From Epinephelus fuscoguttatus (lineage: Eukaryota; Chordata; Actinopteri; Perciformes; Serranidae), in contig NC_064769.1 of assembly GCF_011397635.1 (NCBI RefSeq), positions 15,269,207 through 15,333,206 on the forward strand: a stretch of 64,000 nt of DNA, given 5' to 3'. Of the stretch, positions 52,205-64,000 are shown in pieces. The notes under the pieces are model-generated. The model was not told the DNA's origin. It did not search any database and was given only the letters and a program-made list of their open reading frames with translations. Position 1 is the stretch's first letter, and every line of letters starts with the position of its first letter. Position numbers and translations under genes: made by a program.

Positions 52205-52825
52205 GGCTTTCATTTATTTCGAAAACTTTTATTTTTCTGTAAAAATGACATTGTCACTAAACCCTAACACATGTATGTAAACTATATACATGTTACAATG
52301 CCTTCACATATGATGCCTTGCAGTTCAGATAACATTACAACAGCTCCTGCCCACATTCCCTGTTGATTAACATGCAGATATGGATGTTAAATAGAAAAAT
52401 AACTAGTGCCATACATGTTTGTTGTGCACAACTTTAATTTTTCAAATCTTTTACTGGTCAACTTCAAAAACATAAGATTAAGAGTGCGTGAATACCGACC
52501 CTGAACCTCACCTTTAATGTGACACATACTGCAAACAATATTGATTAACTAAAGTATTTAAACAACAACAAAAAAAAAAGATCAATAGCACACAGGTGAT
52601 TTCTGATGCAAAGTTACTGTACTTTAATTGTTCCTCCATTTCGAACTGATAAACAAAAACCTGTCCTTGTACACCAGCTGATAACGATCCAGTGTTATTA
52701 ACAAAAGGTGAATGTGGAAGTGGTGAATAAAACTTTGTTTTTGGAAATGTAAAAGGCTTGTTGTACACACATATGTAGCAATCAAAAAGTAGAGGAAGAA
52801 ATAAGAAATAAGTCAAACTGATGAT
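52205..52825 (-). other. rad23b: rad23b 3' UTR with poly(A) signals
   Basis: Downstream of the rad23b stop, on the - strand, the first strong AATAAA hexamers read at 52228-52233 and 52213-52218 (TTTATT on the + strand). This gives a 3' UTR of about 600 bases. An open stretch on the - strand between 52514 and 52816 has no resemblance to a known protein and is read as UTR. Confidence 0.6.
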
Positions 52826-55800
52826 TTAATCATCCTCAAAGTTCTGTTGTAAAAGGAAGTTGGCGGCCAGGTTCTCGTTCTTCTCACAAGCAAAGTAGGC
52901 TTGTATAACGAGTCCCTCTGGAAATCCTAAAGCTTTTAGCTGCAATTAGAAACAAGAGTTGCAAATTAGCCAAACAATACTTTAAATAAGCAAATTATAA
53001 TTTGTTCCTCATGTTTACCACTTGGTGAAATATAAAAATTAAAGTGACGGTTTTGAAAACATCATCAGGGTTGTGCATTACATTCCAGCACTTATAGTAA
53101 AGCAGTACTGAACTTTGGACTGTGAGGAAAAGGTTAGCGAGTGTCGTGCTCCTCCTCACCCTCTCAATGGCCTCCTTCTCCAGTGGCGTGACCTGGATGT
53201 AGCTCATGTGACTCCCGCCAGGTGTATCACCTGCCGACCCTGCCGGCCCCGCTGGCCCCGCCTCTGGATTGGGTTCATTCAGCATCTGGATGAACTGTTC
53301 TTGGTGGCTGCTGATCTCCTAAAGTGGGAAATGAAGCGTTTAGGTGTAGACTGTGGAGGCACAGGAACTTCATTGAATGTTGGCATTTGTAACTCTGAAC
53401 TGATGATAAGAATTATTAAAAAACTAAAAATAATACTTGCTATTTAAACATTTGTTTTTTTTTAAATAAATTTTGGGGACTTCCAAAGAGACAGACATTA
53501 AGTCTCTAATATGAGTCAGACTCACACCTCCAGTTTGTGACGTAGTCATGTTACAGCTTTACAGTCTAAAGTCCAACCTGAGATAATATTTTTACAACCC
53601 TGGGATAGCTCCCTCCAGAGCCAGAGAGGACATTACACAACTCTTTTCAAAGACTGAGCAACACTCCTGATGTGTGAACACAACTTAATGTAAAATATCA
53701 GTGGAGTGCCCCTTTAACTGAACTGTGACTCCACCGCTTACAATCGTGAAGTCATTTAATCAGAACTGTGTCAAGGTCATCCGCCCTCACCTGCAGCAGC
53801 TCAGGGTTCTCCCTGCCGATCTCCTGCAGCAGGGCGGGAAGGAGGGCGGCGTTCTGCTGGATGAGCTGTCTCATCACATGGAACTGGGGCTGGTTTCTTA
53901 GGAAACTCAGGGGATTGCCTGAAAGGAGACAATGTTGGTTTAAGCAACGAGAAGACAGACACAGACGGATGATAAAAGAAACAAACATTTGCTCAGAGTC
54001 TGCTGGAATATGCAGAACAGTATGGGACACTTACCTCCCCCAGCAGTTGGTGAAGAGCCAGTGTTGGCGGGGAGGCTAATACCGCCTATGGGCGCAGCAG
54101 AAACACTCGCTGGGGGCACCACCGCATCAGGTCCTGGTGCGTGGCCCGGATCTCTGCCGGGAATACCCTGAAAGAAAAGTCATGAAATACAACAATTAAT
54201 TAGGGAAAGAATCACATATTATAAACACAGCATATGGGTGTCACGTGGGTGAGTCGGGATTACTTGTAGTCCTCTTCAGTTAAAGCTTGTGGGTTACATC
54301 ATGTCATGTACACATTTTAGGATTCTGATTATTCAGGAGGCAACTCAAAGGTTTTTGAGAAGTGGTCATGGGTGGAAGATTCATATAACTACGTCATAAA
54401 TGTCACTGGCAAGTAAACTAAAACCTGCATATTAACACCTGATTCTGACCTGAGCAGGGACACGAAGCTGTAATTGGCCCAAACCACACAGAGGTCTAAC
54501 CTGTCATATGTTACGTACCAATCCAGCAATTTGCTCTAGGACACTACAGCCACAGACTTAAGTTTGTCCTTACTGTGAGCAGGTACTCCACGGCTCTGTC
54601 TGGGTTGTTGAAGCTCGCTCTGAGAGCCGCTACCACCTGCTCTCTCTCGTAGCCCATGAGCATCATCTCGTTCACCATGGCGTCATACGATGCGCCTGTC
54701 ACTAAAGGTAAAGAACACAAACACGAAGACAGATCAGTAGTGGGACTAAAGAGCTTCGCAGTTATAGTCATAGTTTTGTTGAGAGCATCGCAGAGCCATT
54801 TCAGGAAATTAAGAACTCAAGCCGAGACACTTTTAATTTGTTAATAACCCAGTATTTTCAAATTAATGTCAAACTCTGTTTAAGTGTTGAGTGTAAAAAT
54901 GTGCATTAGTCATTTAGTTTAAAACATGGGTGTCAAACTGTCAAGGCCACCATGAAAGTAGACATTAATATATGTTCAAATGATTAATGCTTAAACACTC
55001 AGTCACATGGCACTTAGAAATGAATGACACACTAAATGTCATGTCAAACAGAGGACATGCTACTTATGTTTTTAGGGTCACAGAAAACTATAATGTAATA
55101 TTAAGACAGCATAATTAATTAACAACATATCAATTGAGCACAACTTTAATACACAGTGGAAGAGCATTTTAGGAGTTAGCATACACAAAGATAAACAATC
55201 TGCATTAAACACTAAAAATTCATATCAATGACCACATAAGTCATAATAATTAAGTCCTGCAGGATCTGCTTTGTGTGACCATGAGGAACTGTGGGATTAT
55301 GTTTTGGCTGAGCTACTTATTGGTTAAGATACATCTATGTCAGCATGATATGGATTGTGCTACACACTAATACCATTATATACTTTATATCCTGGTAAAA
55401 TTTCAGGAAGGTATGAACCCGCCCAAGCCTAACACGTATAACACACAAAGCAGCTTCAAGGCACCGAGGCAAAAAGTCATTTTTGTCTAATAAATGGTGC
55501 GGTATTTGTGACATCAGCTTCATAATTACATTTCCGGCAGATCCAAAATGCCAAACAATAATGACCGACAAATGATGTTTACAAATGCAGCCTTACCTAG
55601 ATTCGAAACTGCCTCATCGATCAGGTTTGTGTTTGTTGAAGCCTCGGAGCTTCTGCGAGAGAAAACAGACCTTGGGTGAGACGTGATCTGCGCGTTACCT
55701 CTCAAAAGAAGACGCGCTGAGACCAGATAGTTTAAGACAAACATCTACCCATCTTTACCCGACAGGGGTGGTAGCCGGTTCAGCGGTCGAAGACCTTCTT

Positions 55801-58800
55801 TCCTCTGGTTTCTCGTCTGTGGAGGCGCGCTCTGATGTGTTCTCAGAGCTAGACGATGAGGCGGGAGGTGCTGCGGGAGCTGAAGTGGCAGGTGAGGGCT
55901 GCGGGGCGGCTGAGGCTGATTTAGGCTGCGAGACAGCGGTTAAAATATAAAAAAAAATGTTACCTCACTCTTCTTGCATTTTACCTTGAGGTGTCTGCTT
56001 GAATAAAATCTTCTTGGTTGTCCTAAATTACACCAATAAAGGCCATGATAGACATGAATTCCGAAGCTATAGCCAGCTTGATCTTTCCTCCATACTCTAA
56101 TTAGCAATTTGAGTTTCCTCCTAATTAGGGATGCTGAAACCATGTCTTTTTTGCCCTTAAATCCACGGCTTTAAATAATGTGTTGTCAGATACAGACCAC
56201 CATCAATATTTCTAATCTAATCTAATCATCCTTCTCCACACTGTCCTGTAGCATTACTGTATTATACTTTACAGGAAGTGTTTCAATAGGAAGGTTTGAG
56301 CAGGATAAACACAGCTTCTCTCTATCTCAAGCATGAAAAATAGTTAGGAAATACAGTATTAAGACAACAGCAGACCATCTTATACAGAATCCAGCAAAGT
56401 CATGTTAGGAGTTCAACACGCTTGGCACAAGACAATCTCTAGAGATAATCTTATCTTCTTTCTGCAATGTACTGGAATATATAGGAGTAAACCAGAGCCA
56501 GGCATTGACAATACTGACCCCACTCCAAGTCAGCAATGATCACACTCTGAGCTACATGTTTGAGTGCACCATGAGAGCCTGTTCTGCAACACCCACAGAC
56601 ACACATAAGTGGTTGGCGGTGGAAAGAGAAGGTTACAGAGCCTCATTATAACTCAGTGTCGGCTCATATTCATAACATTCATGGGCTTGCTGCTCTACAA
56701 AGAAAACAAAATCATAAAATCTGTTTTCACAAACAAAACCTACCATTTACTGAGACAATCTCTCATTCACAAACCTTTGTCACCATGACGACCACAAAGT
56801 TCTTCTCATTGATTTTGTATTCTTTGAGCGCTGTGTCATCGCTGAGGACTTTACCTGTGAAGAAGCAGAAAAATGAGTCACAATGCTTTCGGCTTCACCT
56901 GACGTGAACTCTGAAACAACACGCAGGGATGTAACAGTAGATGGTATCATATTTTATCATTGAACAGAGAGCTTTTGAGGGGATAAATCGCCTGCTTTTG
57001 TCACCACATCTGGTTCTTTTTGTTATATTGTTTTTAATTGTGTATAAGTAGGTCACACAAAACTCCACTGTCTAAATTGCTACAATAAGCTTAAATATAC
57101 ACAGTGCCTATAAAATGTATTCAGTCTCCCTGGGCGTTTGTCATGTTTGATTGTTTGAAAAGACAAAGTACAGTGGTGTAATCAGGAATTTTTTTGAGTC
57201 TGACAAAAATCTTAATTACTACCCAGTTTTCCCCATGTTCCCAAATATTTATCTGTCTTTTGAAAGACAGATAACAGCAATGCTTGTTTAAACAAATGTC
57301 ACGTATGTCATATCATGAAACACTTGCTTAACCAAGCTTTGGTTTTTGCAGTTATCTGGCTAACATTTTCATATGTCTGACAGTTTCTTGCTATAGGCTT
57401 TGCAATACTGGCAACAGGAGATTAAAACCAGTTCTACAGTGCTATGTTTTTATACCTGTGCAATATTACAGAGGGTCGAAAATGTCATGGACACGATACA
57501 TTTATTCAAAAAAGTAGAGCAAATCGTGTGTGTTTACATTTACGTACAAGTCAGTCAACAGACAACAACAAACACTTAAACTAAAGATTTTTCTGATCCT
57601 CTTTAAGGCTTGTTGTTTACATCAGTTTGATCTGTAAACACAAGAGTAGAACAACCTGCAAAAACAAACTGCATTTGAACTTTTCATGCTGGATCATGAA
57701 GAGAACACTGACAACATTTTCTCACACTGCTTACAGTATCGCTCCCCACTCCATGTATGGTATACAACATGCAAGAGGATGTTACGTTACAGTAAACCAT
57801 TAAAGGAAAACTGTGATGCTCCCAATGTAGGCCCACTTCAGGCTCACCCACTTAATCATTATATCCACATTACTGATGAGTATTTGATGAAAACAGTATA
57901 ATATGGATTGCAGCACACAATAAATTAAGACAATAAAACAATGCAGCATTTTGGGAGGATTTCTAGATGTGTTTTGTATTCCAGTTAACCATCGATCAAA
58001 TGATAATAAAGACAGTGAGAAGTACTTATCAAGAAGTGCGAGTATTTAAAGGGATACTTCACCCACTAAATGATTATTTATGTATCAGTTATTCATGCCT
58101 TGAATCTGCAAAGAACACTTTGTTTTTCTCTATGCCTCCATGGAAAACAGTGAACATCTTAATTTACTGACAGGTTGGGGTCCACATTTAACAACAGCAA
58201 AACTAGCCTATTTCAAAATATGTGTTTACAAACTCTCACACAACTTGTGCAGTATAATCCAAGTCTCATTTATCCAGTCATATGCTTTGCTTGAGTGACA
58301 TGCTGCATGTGACGCATCGCTTCAGTCTGCGAAGGCCCAGACACACCAAACTGACGTCAGAGAACTTGCAGCGATGAGAGCCCGCTGTTATGTTGCCCCC
58401 GTTGCCATGTCTCTGCAAAAAAAAGCTGCACATAAACTAGGGCTGCGCAGTATACCAGTTCGTACCGAAAACCGGTCCTTATTTTTGTATGATATGAATT
58501 TTTCATATACCACAATACCGGTGAATAGCCCAAACAACGTGCGCGGCGGGAAAGTGTTTCAGCGGGGACCCATTTCACCACTGCACACCACAGGTGGGCT
58601 AGAGCAGGCTAGAGTGAGGGCATAGAGAAAAGTTTAGAGGCGAGAATGGCTGCTGGAGAGAGTCCTGAAAGCGAAGCAACTGTACATGTTGCTGAAGAAC
58701 ACGATGACCAAGAAGAACTCATACCAAAAAGAACAGCGTTTCTCCTATATGCAACTAGCAGCGGCTAAAAAAACAACATGATACGATTATTTTGTCATAC

Positions 58801-60942
58801 CACCCAGCCCTAACACACCAAACTGATGGCCAACAAGCGGTATGTTCTGCGCCTGCGTGAGAAGACATACCCCTTCATACCAGCAGACAGTGGTTGTCTG
58901 TAACTGTCATTCAAAAACGAAAACTGGAAGATCGTCATGCTAGTTATGTGTTAAAACAATCTAGTGTTGAAAGAACATAGCATATTTACTGTGCACCATT
59001 GAACCATAACACAAACCAGCACAAAATGTTTTTGCGTAAGAACTCAATGGCTAAAGAAACTCTGTATTACCTCATATAACAAGTTCGTTTCGACCTCACT
59101 CTCTTGACTTTAGCTCTTTGTTTACATTCCTCATTTCCGTTTCTCTTCTCGTGTGCTCAGCTAAACTGCCAGCCAGAGTGTTTTCGTTCGCATACGGGCT
59201 CCGCTGTGCTGATGCCAACGGTGTGGGACATAGCGCACTGACGAGGGCAGCAGTGCTCACCCACGGCCAAACTTTGATTGACGGCTGACCATCAGCTTAG
59301 GGTTTCAGGGTTTTGAATCAGATACACCCCTTGCTCCTCCGCAGCTCCATCTTCTCATCCAAAGAAAATTACTTCTGGCTTATTAAAAATTAAGAAAATG
59401 CAAGATGGCGATGGCCTTAATGTCAAACTCAAGGCTTCAAAACAGCAGCCCACAACCCAACGGGTGACATCACAGAATGTCCATTACTGATACAGTCTAT
59501 GCTTTGGCCCTTTCTGACTGGGAATAAAAGTGAAAGCATAGATAAATTAACTTTCAGTCTTGGTCAGAAAAGGCTGAAGGCAAGGCAATGCAACGTGCTG
59601 TTTAACACTTAGCATGCACTAGATACATGGGACTTGGATTATACTGCACGAATTGTCTGAGAGTTTGTACGAAGATGTTTTGACATAGTTTTGCTGTTGG
59701 TCCTCCTTTACTTCCTTTGTGAATTCAACATAACATGGCATTAATAACAGATTTATAAATGATGGAAATTGTGTGTGTGAAGTATTCCTTTAAGAGGGGT
59801 TAAAACAGTCTGTAACATACCAGCATATATCAGCTTCAGCCCACCCACTGAAAAATGGTCCTTCCCTTTCTCCTGTTCAATCCTCTCCTTTAATGTCTTC
59901 ACCTGTGGACAAAAACATGACACTTTTTGATCCTTGTGAAACATTACAATTGGATTCTCGCCACCATTTAACACAACCCTAACTAAAGCACGAGTTTAAA
60001 ATAAATAATAATAATCCAAAGTGTGTTTCATAAAACTGGCGTAAAGTGTTTCATAAAACTGGAGTTTAACAGACATAATACTGCTGACTCCTTCAGGTGA
60101 ACTACCGCAGAAAACCGCGCCAGTTTTATGTCTAAACATAAGTTTATGCGCTGGCTGTAACGTTACAATTATTGCTAGCTTACTTGGCTATTATATGCGA
60201 GCTAATCAAAAATAACATTTAAGTTAAAACTGCCTTTCGTAAGCATAATGTAAAGTCTTATTAAAATGTAGAGTAGCCTGATAAAGTTAACGTCACATAG
60301 TCTGATAAAGTTAACGTCACATATTTTTTTCCCCAAATAAAACAGTTGGTGCCGTTTTGTAACGTGACTAACGGTCATAAGTTTGCACTGCCGTTATTTA
60401 ACGTTACAGGTTAGCTAAAGTATATCAGTAATGATAACGTTACATTAATAATAATAACTAACTGCTACGTTCATCATTGTGGTGCTTATTGTATTTAATT
60501 TCACAGAAAATTAACTGTACTCATTTCTCACAACTTAACCTATTATTTCTCAAACACTAAACGCTTATCAGCGGTATGCTACCTTGCCCCCCCGCACCAA
60601 TCTGAAACCATAAGTGGGCTACGGCTAAATACTGACAATTCAAACTACTTTCCTGTCCAGTATTTAATAAAATACGCTAATCTGTCTCAACCCCCGCGTC
60701 AATCAAGAGTCGTATTAACCCGAACTGTGAGTCCATCTTTAATATATTTATAGAGTTTACGCAGACCTATCTATTTGTCGTATAATTGTACATGTTCAAA
60801 AACTACAGCCCTCCGTTCCAGGACATACCCAACTCCCACTCCACCCCCTGCACAAATGCATGGTTTCAACTCTCACCGTCTCCTCTTCATCGATGTCGAT
60901 TTTGAAGGTCTGCTGTTGTAAGGTTTTCAAAGTTATCTGCAT
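52826..60942 (-). CDS. rad23b: RAD23 homolog B, ten coding exons
   Basis: Ubiquitin-receptor that partners XPC in damage recognition for global nucleotide excision repair and shuttles ubiquitinated proteins to the proteasome (family knowledge). Exons in transcript order: 60942-60877, 59902-59821, 56854-56775, 55925-55759, 55652-55597, 54701-54574, 54167-54035, 53918-53791, 53318-53160, 52939-52826. All have GT-AG borders and compatible phases, giving 370 residues against 409 in human RAD23B. Domains: N-terminal ubiquitin-like fold (1-76, starting [20 protein letters not shown]), Pro/Ser/Ala linker, UBA1 (about 151-193, [27 protein letters not shown]), second linker, XPC-binding domain (about 238-297, FLRNQPQF to IQMLNEP), Gly/Pro linker, UBA2 (about 324-366, ending LLQQNF). 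The shorter length comes from the linkers; every domain is intact. Intron 2 holds a large nested transposon. The B paralogue is chosen for its ending and for the klf4 neighbour. Confidence 0.96.
57102..57180 (+). mobile_element. Solo Tc1/mariner-like terminus in rad23b intron 2
   Basis: CAGTGCCTATAAAATGTATT followed by CAGTCTCCC resembles a terminal repeat of mariner-type fish elements. No inverted partner or coding remnant is seen. Confidence 0.35.
58050..59789. mobile_element. 1.74-kb TTAA-site element in rad23b intron 2
   Basis: Perfect TTAA at both borders (58046-58049, 59790-59793). Ends AGGGATACTTCAC and, inverted, AGGAATACTTCAC. A long subterminal inverted repeat pairs 58195-58290 with 59606-59700 (ACAAACTCTCACACAACTTG; GTGCAGTATAATCCAAGTC). 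The middle contains CACACCAAACTGA repeated at 58343 and 58814 and a dispersed-repeat piece at 59335-59500. There is no transposase. TTAA duplication points to the Kolobok or piggyBac superfamily. It lies between rad23b exons 2 and 3 and does not touch a splice site. Confidence 0.75.
58438..58812. mobile_element. Nested hAT-like deletion derivative with transposase N-terminus
   Basis: Ends TAGGGCTGCGCAGTATACC and, inverted, TAGGGCTGGGTGGTATGAC. Inside, an open frame at 58646-58768 encodes 40 residues: [20 protein letters not shown] then [10 protein letters not shown] and a divergent tail. The acidic stretch and EEL(V/I)PK(R/K) word resemble the extreme N-terminus of ZBED-like hAT transposases, just before the BED finger, suggesting an internally deleted autonomous parent. 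The 8-bp flanks ACATAAAC/ACACACCA agree only partly, so the duplication is decayed or the edges are off. Confidence 0.6.
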
Positions 60943-61130
60943 TTTGCCGTCTGAGTTTTTATCCCTGGTCCTGGTTTAAACGTTGTAGATCCAACTTGGA
61001 AGAATCTTATCTGTTTTTGTTGGCTCATTACAAACTGTCAGCCGCCATGACTTTCTTCTTCTATGATATATTTAAACGCCAGCGCTCCTACTGGTCAGCC
61101 GGAGAACTGCAGCGAAAATTGCCAGTTTTC
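60943..61130 (-). promoter_or_regulatory. rad23b: rad23b 5' UTR and core promoter with YY1 motif
   Basis: The sequence just upstream of the rad23b ATG contains, on the - strand, ATGGCGGC (61048-61041), the core of the YY1 element found near start sites of many TATA-less housekeeping genes. It lies about 100 bases before the start codon, which fits a position close to the transcription start. No TATA box is placed convincingly. Assignment is by motif and position only. Confidence 0.45.
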
Positions 61131-61254
61131 CAGGTTAAGTTCGATAATGAATGATTCTGTGTGAACCCACAACATGTTTTTTAATACCCAAAATGAGCTT
61201 AAGTCCAGACATTACACTCTTTTTCAAATGTTTAGGGCATTGTCAACATACAAT

Positions 61255-61256
<2 letters not shown>

Positions 61257-61304
<48 letters not shown>
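61257..61304 (+). repeat. (CA)n microsatellite
   Basis: About 24 uninterrupted CA units just beyond the rad23b promoter. Confidence 0.96.
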
Positions 61305-61308
<4 letters not shown>

Positions 61309-62510
61309 TGCCTCTAATTTAAGTAAGTATTTTTCTCATCCTATCCAGCCTTATTTTTCACACTCCCACAATCACACACGGCTGAAGTATTGTGTAATAG
61401 TAAACAATAATGTTGTTTTACTCTACTCTGATGCCTTGAAAATATAGCCTGTCATCAGTTCTTTAATTTTTGTTTCATTAATTCTTGACAGATTTCACAT
61501 TTTTTGTGTTAACTGTGATGAAAACATGTCTTGCATTTTAACTCGCATGATTTTGGTGCGTCTTCATCAGGCTCCTCTCAAGACTGACATTGGTAGAACA
61601 AACTTTGTTGCCCTTGCTGAACTTAAGTCAGTTTTTTATGCTGTTATCAAAACTTTAAAAATCCCAGGTCCGTCAAGCATGGAGGAATTTCAATATCATC
61701 CACCGAGCACTCAGTATTCAGAGGCTTTATTGACTTCTGTCTCACATTCTGCACAGCTCTGACTTTGAGAGGACTGTTAAGTGTGAGAGATAATATGCTG
61801 GAGCTCAATGGGGTCTCTTCCCCAGGCCACTTCTCTCTTATTCTCTTATCACTCCCCCTCACTTTCTATCACTGTACGTGTGAATCTGTTTATCTCCCAC
61901 TACTCTCCACTGTCTTTCCCTGTCCTTCTGCTGCTCCTACTCTTCTTCTATCCTGACTTTCCTCTCTATCTCTCCACTCAATCCCCCCCCTCCTCTCTTG
62001 TCATTACGACAGGAGCAGTGCCCTCGCCTGCCTTGGCCCGAGCACACACTCATCAGGCATTCCTTATGTTGCTCCACTCAGCAGCAGTAGCAGCAGTAGC
62101 AGCAGTGTCCTCCTTTCCCCTCTCCCCACTGTGGCTGTGCCTCTTGCTCCTGTCTCCAGGGGTCGTCAGTCTGCCATCGGCCCCCCTCTGAAGTGGCGAG
62201 CCACAGAGATTACAGTCTAATCCCTGGTGACTTGGAGATATTTTTAAGAGATGATGTTAGACATGTGAAATAAAGACTTGCCCCCCTCTAAAACAGGCAG
62301 GAGAGGAAATGCAGAGGACAAGTGTGAAATTGAGACTTTCACTTGAAGACAGACTCCTCCAAGTGCTGTTTTTTGGCGATATGGAGAGATTTTGAAAAAA
62401 TAAAAACGTCAAACAGAGAAATATAAAGCACAAGCATAGCCTGCTGATCTCAATGACTCGTGATATTTAGGGCGCAAGAGCCGCAGCATTTTATGCATGT
62501 ACATTACACA

Positions 62511-62511
<1 letters not shown>

Positions 62512-62566
<55 letters not shown>
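62512..62566 (+). repeat. (CA)n microsatellite
   Basis: About 27 uninterrupted CA units. Confidence 0.96.
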
Positions 62567-62568
<2 letters not shown>

Positions 62569-63223
62569 TGTACACAGCACACACTCACAACTGGCATTTG
62601 CAGGGATTGTGGTTTTGGTCAGCAGAGCTCTTGCTGGGTGTGGAGTGAAGTAGAGTAGAGAGAGAAACAGAAGGGTGGAAGGGTGTAACACAGAGTGAAG
62701 GCCACTGAGATGCCTTCTCAGCCCCAAGCTATTTCCTGTGGAAGAGCTGCCGGGACTATTATTGGTTGTTCCAGAAGCTCTGGACATGTAACAGAGGAAA
62801 TCCTATATGTCACTGTAGATGGGAAACATGTTGCACAAATGCTAGAGTTCATAATCATGGAGATATTTTGCAAAGCATATGATTAACTCTGGAGGAGGAG
62901 GAGTAATTAAACATGAGAGCAACTGCATTATAAGACCACAGTGTTTCTGCCGAGTATCACTAACATAACCACAATAAAAATTACTGATATGAACAAACAT
63001 GAGACGGCATGCAGATATAAAGTAAAAAAACTAGAAGTACTGCCTCATGGTTGCATGCATCCATGAACCCATCACGTTTCAATTACATCCAGTTCTGTCC
63101 AGACTCATATGTAGCCATGACAGTTGACAATGACTCAGATATGTTTGCTGCTGCAAAGAAGTGACATATTCTTAAACATGGATGCTTTACACACATCTTC
63201 CCCCCAGCAGCACAGAAGATCTG

Positions 63224-63600
63224 TACCATAGACTGTATATGAAGATGGACGACATGACAGCTCCTCAAAAGTAAAGCCTAAACGTCATGAATGCTGCCTG
63301 GCGGCTGGCTGCAGTATAGGTCATAAACCCGCCCCCTCCATGTTAAGTGAAGTTGACCTTTGACCTTTTGGATATATGATGTCATCACTTTATCATGTTA
63401 TTCTATCATACATTTGTGTGAAATTTTATGGCCAAAAACACATTTTGTGAGGCCACAGTAACCCTGACCTTTGAACTTCTACAACAAAATTCTAACCAGT
63501 TCATTGCTGATTCCAAGTGGACATGTGTTTCAAATTTGAAGAACGTCTCTCAAGGTGTTCTTGAGATCACGTTAACAAGAATGGGATAGACCAGAGGCTG
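63224..63600 (+). repeat. Two abutting dispersed fish repeats
   Basis: The first (63230 onward) has the ACTGTATATGAAGATGGACG end seen at 34261. From about 63350, TTGACCTTTGACCTTTTGGA, GTGAAATTTTATGGCC, TCCAAGTGGACATGTGTTTC and TTCTTGAGATCACGTTAACA form a separate familiar repeat. Both are non-coding. Confidence 0.5.
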
Positions 63601-63743
63601 GTAACCTTTGCCATTAAAATCACCAGAGAGGTTACTTTGTGATATTCAGGAGATAAGAAGTGAAATATTATGCATGTTTTGAGAAAAATAGTCCGTTGAC
63701 ACATGGTATAAACCAAAACTATGAAGCTATTATCTCATAAAGA

Positions 63744-64000
63744 ATAGCTACCTTAGAGACTGGAAGGTTTAATGCTGCCCCAGAAGAGGACAGAATTTGT
63801 TTGTTGTATAATTTAGGTGAAGCTGAGAATGAGGTTCACTTCTTGTTTTACTGTCCTGTATATGAAGACATAAGGAATGTACTTTTCAGTAAGATGACCT
63901 CTGTTATGTGGATTTCTTTTGGTTGGATGATCATGAAAAATGAGAGTTTTGTTTCAGAAGGCCAACCTTTTTTTGTGGCTGAATTTCTTTGCCAGGCTTG
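63744..64000 (+). pseudogene. LINE ORF C-terminal fragment, runs off the window
   Basis: An open frame from 63744 to the window end reads IATLETGRFNAAPEEDRICL, then LYNLGEAENEVHFLFYCPVY and EDIRNVLF. The LETGR...EEDR.C...N.GE.ENE.HFLF.CP.Y pattern is that of the Cys/His zinc-binding tail after the reverse transcriptase in fish non-LTR retrotransposons (zf-RVT-like). The second Cys of the first pair has become Tyr (LLYN). A stop precedes the frame at 63738-63740, so it is probably a decayed copy. The rest lies beyond 64000. Confidence 0.6.

Larger units (their letters stand above)
61131..63223. other. Intergenic flank upstream of rad23b
   Basis: No gene recognised. It contains CA microsatellites at 61257-61304 and 62512-62566, a CAG/TAG-type triplet run at 62079-62107 and a pyrimidine-rich tract at 61900-62000. 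About 61990-62240 is GC-rich and otherwise unassigned. Confidence 0.4.

Overview
This window is vertebrate nuclear DNA, almost certainly from a teleost fish and probably a percomorph. It has widely spaced multi-exon genes with GT-AG introns, no operons, long CA and CT microsatellites, and a dense load of fish-type transposons (Tc1, hAT-like, TTAA-site elements, V-SINE, L2/Maui-like and RTE-like LINEs). The species cannot be told from the sequence.

Only two protein-coding genes are supported. klf4, the Krueppel-like pluripotency and epithelial transcription factor, lies on the + strand at 46274-49356: five coding exons, 445 residues, three C-terminal C2H2 fingers. rad23b, the ubiquitin-receptor and nucleotide-excision-repair factor, lies on the - strand at 60942-52826: ten coding exons, 370 residues, UBL-UBA1-XPC-binding-UBA2. 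They are convergent, with about 2 kb between their 3' ends. KLF4 and RAD23B are also convergent neighbours in mammals, so this is an old linkage. No functional link between the two proteins is implied.

The first 45 kb is the upstream flank of klf4. I find no host gene there. It holds many nested non-autonomous transposons, two dead LINE fragments, SINEs and microsatellites, separated by unique sequence that could include distal klf4 enhancers. From 45.8 to 46.3 kb is the klf4 promoter and 5' UTR, with a palindromic RFX-type X-box. From 50.3 to 52.2 kb is the AT-rich convergent gap. rad23b fills 52.2 to about 61 kb, and its intron 2 carries a 1.74-kb TTAA-site element with an hAT-like insertion inside it. 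The last 3 kb is intergenic and ends inside another LINE coding fragment that runs off the window.

The most notable non-genic feature is the layering of mobile DNA. At least seven mobile elements have exact or near-exact target-site duplications, and at least six elements sit inside others, so a relative order of insertion can be read. One dispersed family carries an internal 29-bp minisatellite that is strongly expanded at 5.3-6.3 kb but nearly absent in two other copies. I found no evidence of an unknown multi-gene system, and the novelty here lies in the repeat architecture.
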